Below are positions 1-7,435 of a stretch of DNA of 64,000 bases, in pieces. The translations under genes were made by a program, and so were the position numbers. The stretch's first letter is position 1, and every line of letters starts with the position of its first letter. Origin of the DNA: Bacteroidota bacterium. Lineage in GTDB: Bacteria; Bacteroidota; Bacteroidia; Chitinophagales; UBA10324. The DNA lies in assembly GCA_014190575.1 (NCBI GenBank), contig BJGQ01000007.1, forward strand, positions 1 to 64,000. Reading direction: 5' to 3'. A model generated the notes under the pieces. It searched no databases, was not told the DNA's origin, and was given only the letters and a program-made list of their open reading frames with translations.

Positions 1-137
1 TAAATTCAAAAGCAAGCGCAGAAATGTATGCTTTGGATATTCGCCGGGCATTGGATTACCTTGGCGAGATAACAGGTGAAATTACGAATGAAGATTTGCT
101 CGATAATATTTTCTCCCGGTTTTGTATTGGAAAGTAG
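1..137 (+). CDS. mnmE: tRNA modification GTPase MnmE, C-terminal end (partial)
   Basis: Only the last 44 codons are inside the window; the gene starts before base 1. The visible peptide contains [20 protein letters not shown] and ends in FCIGK, the conserved C-terminal Cys-x-Gly-Lys of MnmE, where the cysteine is part of the active site for 5-carboxymethylaminomethyl modification of wobble U34 in tRNA. MnmE works with MnmG in the cytoplasm. The reading frame is fixed by the TAG at 135-137. The identification rests on this short but very characteristic tail. Confidence 0.85.
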   Translation, partial: NSKASAEMYALDIRRALDYLGEITGEITNEDLLDNIFSRFCIGK

Positions 138-159
138 TATTTTTAAAATACTTCTAACA

Positions 160-525
160 TTACTTTTTTGAATATGATAAATCAACTCCAGTAAAATCAG
201 CGCAGGTCAAATCGGTGCCGGATAAAATTGTAAATTTCAGAATTGCATTAACCAATACAGCACCCTCAATATCGGCATTTGTAAGATCGGCATTTGAAAG
301 ATTGGCACCCGTTAATTGTGTTCCTTTCAAATAAGCACCTCTAAGCTTGGCGTTTGAAAGATCAGCCCCGCATAAATTTGCATTTGAAAGATCAGCCCCG
401 TTTAAATTTGCTCCTTTTAAGTTTACATTATCAAGTTGCAAACCTTTTAAGTCGCACCAACTTAAATCAATTTCTCCAATAGAACCTAAGTTGATATATT
501 CCTTGATTTTTTCTAATGGAGTCAT
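160..525 (-). CDS. Pentapeptide-repeat protein
   Basis: A 121-residue protein made almost wholly of A(D/N)Lxx pentapeptide repeats from about residue 19 to 115 (for example LKGANLNGADLSNANLCGAD), predicted to fold as a right-handed quadrilateral beta-helix. There is no signal peptide, so it should be cytoplasmic. Members of this family include DNA-gyrase-protecting proteins such as Qnr and MfpA, but most have no known role, and nothing here points to gyrase. The gene runs towards the end of mnmE with a 22-base gap and is divergent from the TerB-like gene. The ATG at 525 is the only good start. Confidence 0.8.
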   Translation of the reverse strand: MTPLEKIKEYINLGSIGEIDLSWCDLKGLQLDNVNLKGANLNGADLSNANLCGADLSNAKLRGAYLKGTQLTGANLSNADLTNADIEGAVLVNAILKFTILSGTDLTCADFTGVDLSYSKK

Positions 526-685
526 TTTATCTATCTAAGATGCCAAGTGATTATTAAATTTAGAAGTCAGATTATAATTGCTCAAATCGAAAATTAATTT
601 TATTAATATTGTTTACTGATAAGAAAATTAAAAATAATAATTGAACTCATAAATAATTTATAAATGATTTTTAAATCAGTTTAAA

Positions 686-1069
686 ATGTCAGTAATAAAA
701 AAATCAGAAGCAATATTTTTTTTAGCTACTTCAATGGGAAAGGCTGATGGTGAATTATCAATTGATGAAATTAAAAGTGCGTTCTCAATTCCAATATTTG
801 CGGCGATTTGCAATGATGTGGATGAAACTGAAATTTCTGTAAAAATAAAATCTGGTAAACTTAATATCGATTCAGCTATGGCAATTTTAAAACAATTATC
901 AAAAAACGATCGGCTTGAAGCAATGGTTGTTTGTTACAGTGTTGGCATTTCTGATAATGTTATAACTACAGGCGAAAAAGAGTTATTAGATAAACTATGT
1001 GTTGAATTTGGATTTGATAATCTGAATGAAGTTATTGATAGATATAAGGAGTTAAATAAAAAAAATTAA
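686..1069 (+). CDS. TerB-like (tellurite-resistance fold) protein
   Basis: A 127-residue all-helical acidic protein. The N-terminal block FFLATSMGKADGELSIDEIK and the later block VVCYSVGISDNVITTGEKEL resemble the paired Asp-containing helix-loop motifs of TerB/DjlA-like domains, which bind metal in some members. No membrane segment or signal peptide is seen, so it is probably cytoplasmic. No ter operon genes surround it, so a tellurite role should not be assumed. The family call is by motif only; a stand-alone TerB-like stress protein is the best description. Confidence 0.55.
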   Translation: MSVIKKSEAIFFLATSMGKADGELSIDEIKSAFSIPIFAAICNDVDETEISVKIKSGKLNIDSAMAILKQLSKNDRLEAMVVCYSVGISDNVITTGEKELLDKLCVEFGFDNLNEVIDRYKELNKKN

Positions 1070-1110
1070 TTTTTAAAAAGGAGTCTTGGTTTTTTAGAAA
1101 TAAGTCTCGC

Positions 1111-2022
1111 TCAATCGTGCGGAGTGTTTTCCATCACCTTAAAAATATGTAGTAGGTAAGGAAACAATGCATCCATGCTTTCTTGTGCACCACGAGTAGA
1201 ACCTGGCAATGCAAGTATTAGTGAATTACCTTTTAATCCTGCGATGCTTCGCGATAACATAGCATAAGGCATTTGTTGTTGTCCATAATTTCTTGCGGCC
1301 TCTGCTATACCTGGAATTTCTCTGTCGAGCATTGGACGAATGGCTTCGGGAGTTACATCTCGCTTTGATAAACCCGTGCCACCAGTGAGTATAATTAAAT
1401 CAAGTTTGCTTTCGTAAAGTGATTGAACTTTTTCCTGGATAATTTTTACTTCATCAACAATTATAGAATAATCGTCAATGGATGTATTGAATTTTTTCAG
1501 TTTCTCAATTATTGCTTTACCTGCAAAGTCTTGTTTTTTTCCGGCTGAAATACTATCAGAACAAACCACTACTGCAGTTTTTATTGTTCTGCTGAGTGTA
1601 TCGTTGTACTGTGATTTACCTCCTTTTTTCTTCAGCAATTTTATACCAACGATTTCAATTTCTTTATCAATTGGTTTTAGCATATCGTAAATTGTTAAAG
1701 CCACCACTGAGGCACCGTGCATGGCTTCCACTTCCACTCCTGTTTTATAAATCGTGTGAACTTCTGTTTCAATAATTATTTCGAGCCCTTCAATTTTATG
1801 AGTGACTGCCGCAAACTCAACAGGCAGCGGATGACAATCCGGAATCATGTCACTCGTTTTTTTAATGGCGAACAAACCTGCTATACGACTTGCTTCCAAC
1901 ACATCACCTTTCGGAACAGTTTTATTTTTTACAGCATCAATAGTTTCCTGCTTGCTCACTTTTACAATTGCTTGTGCTATTGCGGTTCGATGAGTAAATA
2001 TTTTTTTTGTGATGTCAATCAT
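1111..2022 (-). CDS. moaCB: Bifunctional molybdenum cofactor protein MoaC-MogA
   Basis: A 303-residue fusion. Residues 1-145 are MoaC (cyclic pyranopterin monophosphate synthase), with the KGDV lysine (38), IPDCHPL, and the IYDMLK Asp113/Lys116 that match the E. coli catalytic residues. Residues 147-303 are a MogA/MoaB domain (molybdopterin adenylyltransferase type) with TGGTG at 213-217 followed by RD(222)VTPEA and ALPGS near 271. The fusion is known in Bacteroidota. It is the only intact copy here: truncated moaC copies lie upstream at 2244-2300 and about 3796-3936, next to formate-dehydrogenase remnants. No other moa or moe gene is in the window, so its partners must be elsewhere. Confidence 0.92.
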   Translation of the reverse strand: MIDITKKIFTHRTAIAQAIVKVSKQETIDAVKNKTVPKGDVLEASRIAGLFAIKKTSDMIPDCHPLPVEFAAVTHKIEGLEIIIETEVHTIYKTGVEVEAMHGASVVALTIYDMLKPIDKEIEIVGIKLLKKKGGKSQYNDTLSRTIKTAVVVCSDSISAGKKQDFAGKAIIEKLKKFNTSIDDYSIIVDEVKIIQEKVQSLYESKLDLIILTGGTGLSKRDVTPEAIRPMLDREIPGIAEAARNYGQQQMPYAMLSRSIAGLKGNSLILALPGSTRGAQESMDALFPYLLHIFKVMENTPHD

Positions 2023-2119
2023 GCTTTAAAATGATTTATTGAACTTTTTAATAGGAATGCGAAGAAAGATATTCAGAATTAAATTCAACCGATATATTTA
2101 ACCACATTAAAAATATAAC

Positions 2120-2275
2120 ATGGCACACTGGACACTTGAAAACATTTCACCAGCAAAAATTTCTATCAGACCAGAAGAATGTGGAAATTATTTTGAGATA
2201 ACCTTCACATTGAAATACCACAATAATCCATTGGGAGTGGGGCAATTTCTTGAGCAATCGCTGTCCGGTGAGTGA
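2120..2275 (+). CDS. Small ORF of unknown origin in the moaC remnant region
   Basis: A 51-codon ORF starting MAHWTLENIS with an AT-rich leader. Its last 15 codons are read antisense across the truncated moaC copy at 2244-2300, so it cannot be conserved over its full length. The first 36 residues could be the start of an unrelated gene broken at the junction, or chance. I do not recognise it. It is recorded because it lies just upstream of, and on the same strand as, the ADP-ribosyl cyclase-like gene. Confidence 0.2.
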   Translation: MAHWTLENISPAKISIRPEECGNYFEITFTLKYHNNPLGVGQFLEQSLSGE

Positions 2276-2300
2276 ATACTTTATTGGTGATGTCGATCAT
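2244..2300 (-). pseudogene. moaC remnant (first 19 codons only)
   Basis: Read on the minus strand from 2300 it gives MIDITNKVFTHRTAIAQEI, which matches the start of the intact MoaC (MIDITKKIFTHRTAIAQAI) at 16 of 19 positions. Homology then stops and a stop codon follows 12 codons later. The upstream leader (an AAATCATTT block before the ATG) also resembles the leader of the intact gene at 2022, so the duplication included 5' flanking DNA. The first 20 bases of the coding strand are identical to those of the second remnant ending at 3936. Confidence 0.75.
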
Positions 2301-2410
2301 AATTTATAAATGATTTTTGGAATTGATGTATTCAACTGCGAATAAAACTATTTTTAAATAATATATATTTTTTTAAATTTTGCTTGCTTAAAGCAAAAAC
2401 TCATTCAACA

Positions 2411-3307
2411 ATGAAACCATTAAAAATTAATAAAGACCTTTTAGATTATTATGGAGTAGATGGACCACCTCCAGAAACGCCAATACAAGATATGATTCAA
2501 GTAATTGCAATGCGAACCTCAATGGCCTTAGGAGGGGCAGTAGCTACAAAACCTAATCGTGCTAAGGATCAACATCTTAGTTCTTTATGGAAAATAGATC
2601 CAATCAGTCCTGCTCTTTCAGCAAAATATCTTGCCGATGCCTTTGACTATGGCACGCCAAAGGACGGGAGTGTTTTTTGGAGTAGTGTTGATAAAAACAA
2701 AGTAGTTACTGAAGTAAGAAAAATGAACAAGGCTGCCGGCAAGATAAAATTTGGTTCCCTTGAATCTACAACAGATGCACGCTTTGTTGATGGAGCATTT
2801 AAATACGAAGCTGGTGTAAACAAAGATTTCTGGAAACTTGCATCTGCAAAATATGGTGAGGGAGCTTTAGGTCATGTCACAGTATTTCAAGTATTTGGAC
2901 TAAAAGAAGATACTATTTTTTGGAAAGATGAATTTCCTGAGGTGTTGAATGGAATGAATAAGAAACTATCCGTAGGTGTGACTCCTGATGTTTGCGATAT
3001 AACAATTGCAGTTATTAATCCAGTAAATTGGCCTTCATTAAAAGTTAAATTGTATACTAATGCTGATATATGTAGGATACCAATTGTGGTATCAAAAAAT
3101 TTAGGAAAAGATAAAAATGGATGGGACATTCGTCCAACAAAAAGAGAGGAAGTCAAAATGACAAAAACTGTAGGGTCTGGGAAAATACCAATAACAGTTC
3201 GTAATTATTGGGAGCAAAAGGGAACTGTTTTACATAGTGCCGCCGCTCGTGAAGTTGAGTCGAATCCTAGATCTGTTGTGTATGATAGTTTTTTACCATT
3301 TATGTAA
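2411..3307 (+). CDS. ADP-ribosyl cyclase / NAD glycohydrolase-like protein (CD38-type signature)
   Basis: A 298-residue soluble protein (ATG at 2411; a TTG at 2384 would add 9 residues). No signal peptide or membrane segment. Residues about 85-185 show the motif series of ADP-ribosyl cyclases: SVFWSS with Trp90, SLEST with Glu118, DFWKLASAKYGEGALGHVTV with Trp141, and IFWKDEFPEVL with Glu174. In human CD38 the corresponding blocks are LFWS (Trp125), TLEDT (Glu146), VFWKTVSRRFAEAA (Trp189) and the catalytic Glu226, so all four key positions are present and in order. These enzymes cleave NAD+ and may cyclise it to cADPR. Residues 1-80 and 190-298 are not recognised. The gene stands alone between molybdoenzyme remnants. 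The family call is by eye; the activity is inferred. Confidence 0.6.
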   Translation: MKPLKINKDLLDYYGVDGPPPETPIQDMIQVIAMRTSMALGGAVATKPNRAKDQHLSSLWKIDPISPALSAKYLADAFDYGTPKDGSVFWSSVDKNKVVTEVRKMNKAAGKIKFGSLESTTDARFVDGAFKYEAGVNKDFWKLASAKYGEGALGHVTVFQVFGLKEDTIFWKDEFPEVLNGMNKKLSVGVTPDVCDITIAVINPVNWPSLKVKLYTNADICRIPIVVSKNLGKDKNGWDIRPTKREEVKMTKTVGSGKIPITVRNYWEQKGTVLHSAAAREVESNPRSVVYDSFLPFM

Positions 3308-3599
3308 GAAATCAGAATTTTCAGTTTTTATGGTTCCTTTTAAAAAAACATAAAAGTTGTAAAAAACGATTGAATAAACTATAGCTTATAAATTTAAGAA
3401 GTCACTGAATCAATAACCATATTGAGTTTTAATATTAATATTTTCTGTTGCTTCGTCGGACAAAATGGAAAATAAATCGACAATGTTAAATGAATAGTTT
3501 GATGATTACTATTAGTAAATTTTGGGAAATATAATCCTAAATGGGTTTTGTTATTTTAAACAATGCATTTTATTTTAAAATCGGAGACTTAAATCTGCG
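3308..3599. other. Intergenic region, no gene seen
   Basis: About 290 bases downstream of the cyclase-like gene, very AT-rich, with stops in all frames. No convincing hairpin terminator, RNA gene or protein remnant is visible. It separates the gene from the second formate-dehydrogenase remnant. Confidence 0.5.
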
Positions 3600-3780
3600 C
3601 CTTTGCATTTTTTTTTAAACTACCTAACTTTTGTGGATGTTTATATAACAACTTTTTACTCCGGTCACATAGCTTTAATGCCATGCAAGTCAGTGGTGGT
3701 ATTATTTAGTAGCATTTCAAAGAAATGGAATGTCGCACTGAGAATTCCTGGTTTTACTTCATCAAATATTATTGAATTTA
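3600..3780 (-). pseudogene. Formate dehydrogenase alpha C-terminal remnant, decayed copy
   Basis: Read on the minus strand it gives DEVKPGILSATFHFFEMLLN followed by a degenerate stretch, an in-frame TGA and a Pro-Glu, paralleling the better preserved copy at 4037-4325. The two copies share a run of 27 identical bases (3738-3764 and 4191-4217). It directly abuts the moaC remnant that ends about 3796. Stops and indels make it non-coding. The plus-strand ORF over the same bases (3603-3788) is an antisense shadow. Confidence 0.7.
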
Positions 3781-3795
3781 TATTATAATAATTAA

Positions 3796-3936
3796 CTGAA
3801 TTAATTCTTTGAATACATCGACTTTCGAAACTTTAATATTGATATGGATATCAATAATTTCCTTCTTGTTTATTTTAACAATTTGTGAATCTATTTCTGC
3901 TCGGTGAGTGAATTTTTTATTGGTGATGTCGATCAT
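3796..3936 (-). pseudogene. moaC remnant (about 47 codons, diverged)
   Basis: Read from 3936 it begins MIDITNKKFTHRAEIDSQIV and continues KINKKEIIDIHINIKVSKVDVFKELIQ-like, which aligns with the intact MoaC start (MIDITKKIFTHRTAIAQAIV, KVSKQETIDAVKNKTVPKGDVLEASRIA). The catalytic KGDV block has decayed to SKVDV. Around 3795 the homology ends and sequence of the second formate-dehydrogenase remnant begins, so the gene was truncated by a rearrangement rather than by a point mutation alone. Confidence 0.7.
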
Positions 3937-3965
3937 GATTGAATTTGATTAAAGAAAAGAATGAG

Positions 3966-4027
3966 GTCATTCCGAAGAATGAGGAATCTGATATTAAAAA
4001 CAGAAATGCTTCCTTCGTCAGCTTGAC
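3966..4027. repeat. Palindromic intergenic repeat (REP-like)
   Basis: A 62-base imperfect inverted repeat: it begins GTCATTCCGAAGAATGAGGA and ends CTTCCTTCGTCAGCTTGAC, with an A-rich centre. The arms pair as GTCA...GA.GAA.GA.GCA/TTCT with gaps. This looks like the dispersed GTCATTCC...GTCA palindromes often found between genes in Bacteroidota genomes. It lies between the moaC remnant and the formate-dehydrogenase remnant, a likely recombination-prone position. Confidence 0.5.
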
Positions 4028-4036
4028 AATGGATGC

Positions 4037-4325
4037 TTAAACTTTCACCGGTACATTTTGCTTTTTAAAACTTCCTTTGCTTTTACGGATGTTTACGGCC
4101 ACTACTTTGTATTCGGGGCACATAGCTTCACTATCGTGTTCATCGCTTGTAATAATGTTTAGCAACACCTCAGGAAAATGGAAAGTGGTGCTGAGAATTC
4201 CTGGTTTTACTTCATCAGTAATTCTCGCTTTGATATCCACTTTACCACGAGGTGATTCCACACAAACCATATCGCCTTCGTTGATTAAATTTTTATTCGC
4301 ATCAACGCACTTGCTTTTTTTCTCT
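4037..4325 (-). pseudogene. Formate dehydrogenase alpha subunit, C-terminal remnant (molybdopterin dinucleotide-binding domain)
   Basis: An open stretch of about 95 codons ending at TAA 4037. It encodes the end of the molydopterin dinucleotide-binding domain: NEGDMVCVESPRGKVDIKAR, ITDEVKPGIL, TFHFPEVLLN, then AMCPEYKVVA. In NAD-type formate dehydrogenase (FdhA/FdsA) these correspond to GDxVxVxSxRGxxxxKA, RVKPG, PFHFxE and PEYKxCAV. The rest of the protein (iron-sulfur, Mo-bis-MGD domains) is absent: homology stops at about 4325, next to the DUF423 stop codon. The usual family length is over 700 residues, so this is a tail fragment. An ATG at 4270 is internal and not a real start. Confidence 0.75.
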
Positions 4326-4331
4326 TATCGG

Positions 4332-4718
4332 TTATTTTTTTCTTGATCCAAAAAATAAAAATATCCAACCAGCTATAAAACACAATCCGCCAATTGGAGT
4401 AATTGGACCAGCCCATTTATAATTTACCAGACCTGTAATTTCATGTGTGCTGATTAAATACAAAGAACCTGAGAAAAAGACTACCCCAATTGTAAAGCAT
4501 ATTCCTGCCCATTGAAAAAATTTATTCTGGGAGTCTTTAATCAATATGCCGACAATGAATAATCCTAGTGCATGATAAAACTGATATCGAACACCGGTTT
4601 CGAATGTGCTTAAAAGTTCAGGAGATAATTTCTCTTTTAAAATATGTGCACCGAAGGCACCGAGTATCACCGCAATTGCTGCAAGAATAGATGCAGTAGA
4701 GAAAAATGTTCGTTGCAT
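4332..4718 (-). CDS. DUF423 family inner-membrane protein
   Basis: 128 residues with four hydrophobic helices (about 5-25, 45-62, 70-90, 102-123). The block GAFGAHILKEKL near the N-terminus and TGVRYQFYHALGLF are the hallmark of the DUF423/YgdD family of small membrane proteins of unknown function. Its length is standard. It ends only a few bases from the breakpoint of the formate-dehydrogenase remnant, so the rearrangement stopped just short of this gene. It is divergent from the large gene at 4779. Confidence 0.85.
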   Translation of the reverse strand: MQRTFFSTASILAAIAVILGAFGAHILKEKLSPELLSTFETGVRYQFYHALGLFIVGILIKDSQNKFFQWAGICFTIGVVFFSGSLYLISTHEITGLVNYKWAGPITPIGGLCFIAGWIFLFFGSRKK

Positions 4719-4778
4719 ACCTAGTTGTTGATTATGAATTCAGAGTGAATTGTTGTTAGAATTAGTTTCGCCGAAAGT

Positions 4779-7430
4779 ATGGTAAATAAAAGAATGATTA
4801 AATGGGCTGCTGTTATTGCAGTGCTGATTACAGTTGTGGTTGGTTCAATAAAATTTTTTAATCAGTACCAGCCAACAGGGCGCAATAATTTATTGAAACG
4901 CGCTGTTCCAAAAGACGCGGCATTTTTTATTGAAATACAAAATCTTAAAAAATTATCTGATGAACTTGTAAAGAAAAATTACACACCAGATTTAACACGG
5001 TTGCCTTTAATTCAAAAACTAAATGAATACTGTTCTATACTGAACCCGCTGTGTCAGAAAAATGATGATTGGCAAAAATCATTGTATCAAAACACAATTG
5101 TTGCTTCCTATAATTTTGTTGGCGATAATAATTTCGATATGGTATTGTTACTTGATTTCAGCAACTATGGTGAACCTGATTTTCAAAATCAATTATCAGT
5201 AATAAAAGCGAATGGTGATGAACGGAGCTTCAAAGGGGAAAAAATTTATGAAGTCAGTTTTCAGAATGGAAAAAAATTGAATATCGCTTTTCTGAATAAG
5301 ATTTGCATTATCAGTGCAACTGCTTCACTCACTGAAGATGCCATGGCGCAAATGCTTGGCCGAAATAGTTTAATGGAAGACAAATCATTTGCAGATTTAA
5401 TGCAGCAGGTGCCCGATGAATTTGAGATGTCATTCTATTTTAATTACAGCAAACTGGCTGATTTTTTTGGCGGATATGCTATACCTGAATCACAGGATTA
5501 TCAAACTGCACTTGCAGCTTTTGCGGGATGGTCAGTTTTTGATTTGAAGTTTACTGAAAATGAAATTGCTGTACATGGTTTTTCAATGGCGAATGAAAAA
5601 ACAAATTGGCTTCAACAATTTGATGCAACTACATTGTTAAAAAATGAAACGGGTAATGTGATTCCTGATGTTGCTGCAATTGTGATGAGTGCATCGTTGG
5701 GAACCAATTCCGCTTTTGATAAAATAAATTCTTCATTGCAAGCCAATCCTGATTACCGGCGGTACATTAAAACATGGATTGGAAATGAAATTGATTTTGT
5801 GTTAATAGAACCGGTCAATTCTAATTTTTCACCACAATCATTTCTTGTTTTCAATGGAGTAAATACAAAGCAGGCAACTGAGGTGCTTGGTCAATTTGCA
5901 ACAATAAAATCAGGTGGCGACAGTGCAGTGTTTATTAAATATAAATCAGTTTCAATTTTTCAGTTAAAAGTTGGCGATGCGTTTAAAACATATTTTCCAA
6001 ATGCATTAATTTCTGTTACCAATCCATATTGCTGCGTTTATAATAATTCGGTAATTATGGGAAATTCACTCGGACAATTAAAAATGTATATTGATAAACT
6101 CAATGATAAAAATATTTTATCCAATGAATTGTTTCAAAATTCATCTTTCAAAAATTCTCAATACTCATTCTGGTTCAATCCGGCGCGCTTAAAAGATTTT
6201 GTATTGTCGCTTTCAACTGACGATTTCAAGCAAAACTTCCAGCAATATTTTGAATGGATTCGGAAATGTAATTCAATCATTCTTCCATTCACGCTGAAAG
6301 AAAATTATTTTGAAACAAATGGTTCCATTTCATTTTCTGAATTGAAAAAATCATCTGAAGGATATGCATGGAAAACCCCATTGGATACTACGGCTATTTC
6401 AACTCCTGAGGTAATGCACGATGCTGATGGAAATAAAATTATTTTTATTCAGGATGCATTTTATCAGTTGTACTGCATAAACAAAGGTGGTGATGTGGTT
6501 TGGAAACGAAAAATGGATTCTCCGGTTATGGGAACAATTTACCAGATAGATTTATACAGTAATGGCCAACAGCAATATGTTTTAAATACTAGTGGAGGAA
6601 TTTATCTGTTTGATATAAATGGTAAAGACATTAATAACTTCCCAATCCGATTAGCTGCTCCAGCCACTTCAGCTTTAAGTATGATTGATTTTGACGGTAG
6701 GCAGCAATTCAAATATTTTGTATCGTGCAGCAATGGTTGCATTTATGGTTTTGAGAAAAGCGGTAAGCCACTGGGGGGCTGGAATCCGAATGCTGGAAAT
6801 GGAATAATAAAAAATGAAATGCAATTTTTTAAAGCCGGCAAAAATGAATTTTTAACTGTGGTAGATGCAAATGGAAAACTTCTATTGTTTGACCGCAACG
6901 GAAGAAAATCAAGTAAGGAATATAAAACTACTCTCACTATTTCAACACCGTTGATGATTGGAAAACAAAACCAATTGGTTGCCATTGACAGCACCGGAAA
7001 AATTTATGAATTGGGATTGGATGGAAAATCAAAACTATATAATCTCATTCCAGAAGAATCGAATTATGCAGTAATGAATATGGGAAGAGATACAGGAATG
7101 GAAATAAATTTATTATTCAATCAGAAATTATTGCGTATCGGAATTGATACTGCTCAACTATTTACTTACAATTTTGAAAGCAGCAATCCAACTCAATTGA
7201 AATTACTGAAGTGGGAAAACAGCAATGATATTTTAGTGCTTGCGTGGGATAATGCGAATGAGCAATTGTACCTGATAAATTCTGAAGGAAAATTATTAAA
7301 TGGTTTCCCCAAAAAAGGAAATGCGTATTCAGCACTGACAGATTTATATGGAAATAACGAAGCAATATTTTTGACTATACAGAACGGAAATGAATTGATT
7401 GCCTATTCAATTGATATTCTTTCTCCTTAA
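4779..7430 (+). CDS. Large membrane-anchored protein with C-terminal beta-propeller-like region
   Basis: 883 residues. A single N-terminal membrane helix (about 8-27) is followed by a large extracytoplasmic part. Residues about 30-520 resemble the DUF3352-type proteins common in Bacteroidota (VPKDAAFFIEIQNLKKL near the start). From about 530 to 880 there are repeated blade-like blocks with YQLYCINKGGDVVWKRK, GGIYLFDINGKDI, GKLLLFDRNGRKS, GKIYELGLDGKSK and YLINSEGKLLNGFPKKG, as in PQQ-like/WD-type propellers. The role is unknown; it probably acts at the periplasmic face. A start at the internal Met6 is equally possible. Confidence 0.65.
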   Translation: MVNKRMIKWAAVIAVLITVVVGSIKFFNQYQPTGRNNLLKRAVPKDAAFFIEIQNLKKLSDELVKKNYTPDLTRLPLIQKLNEYCSILNPLCQKNDDWQKSLYQNTIVASYNFVGDNNFDMVLLLDFSNYGEPDFQNQLSVIKANGDERSFKGEKIYEVSFQNGKKLNIAFLNKICIISATASLTEDAMAQMLGRNSLMEDKSFADLMQQVPDEFEMSFYFNYSKLADFFGGYAIPESQDYQTALAAFAGWSVFDLKFTENEIAVHGFSMANEKTNWLQQFDATTLLKNETGNVIPDVAAIVMSASLGTNSAFDKINSSLQANPDYRRYIKTWIGNEIDFVLIEPVNSNFSPQSFLVFNGVNTKQATEVLGQFATIKSGGDSAVFIKYKSVSIFQLKVGDAFKTYFPNALISVTNPYCCVYNNSVIMGNSLGQLKMYIDKLNDKNILSNELFQNSSFKNSQYSFWFNPARLKDFVLSLSTDDFKQNFQQYFEWIRKCNSIILPFTLKENYFETNGSISFSELKKSSEGYAWKTPLDTTAISTPEVMHDADGNKIIFIQDAFYQLYCINKGGDVVWKRKMDSPVMGTIYQIDLYSNGQQQYVLNTSGGIYLFDINGKDINNFPIRLAAPATSALSMIDFDGRQQFKYFVSCSNGCIYGFEKSGKPLGGWNPNAGNGIIKNEMQFFKAGKNEFLTVVDANGKLLLFDRNGRKSSKEYKTTLTISTPLMIGKQNQLVAIDSTGKIYELGLDGKSKLYNLIPEESNYAVMNMGRDTGMEINLLFNQKLLRIGIDTAQLFTYNFESSNPTQLKLLKWENSNDILVLAWDNANEQLYLINSEGKLLNGFPKKGNAYSALTDLYGNNEAIFLTIQNGNELIAYSIDILSP

Positions 7431-7435
7431 ATAAA

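Noticed and set aside
347-538. Plus-strand ORF opposite the pentapeptide-repeat gene
   Set aside because: Its repeats are the antisense image of the pentapeptide repeats on the minus strand.
2384-2410. TTG start for the cyclase-like gene (9 extra residues)
   Set aside because: The ATG at 2411 has a better context and the extra residues show no conserved feature; kept as a possible alternative only.
2411-3307. Interpreting the cyclase-like protein as a TIR NADase or as half of a toxin-immunity pair
   Set aside because: No TIR motifs are seen, and no convincing immunity-type gene lies next to it; the 51-codon ORF upstream is too short and chimeric.
3603-3788. Plus-strand ORF of 61 codons
   Set aside because: It is the antisense reading of the second formate-dehydrogenase remnant, with the same bases explained better on the minus strand.
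4037-4270. Treating the 77-codon minus-strand ORF as a small gene
   Set aside because: It is only the tail of a formate dehydrogenase, with homology continuing upstream of its first ATG and ending at a breakpoint.
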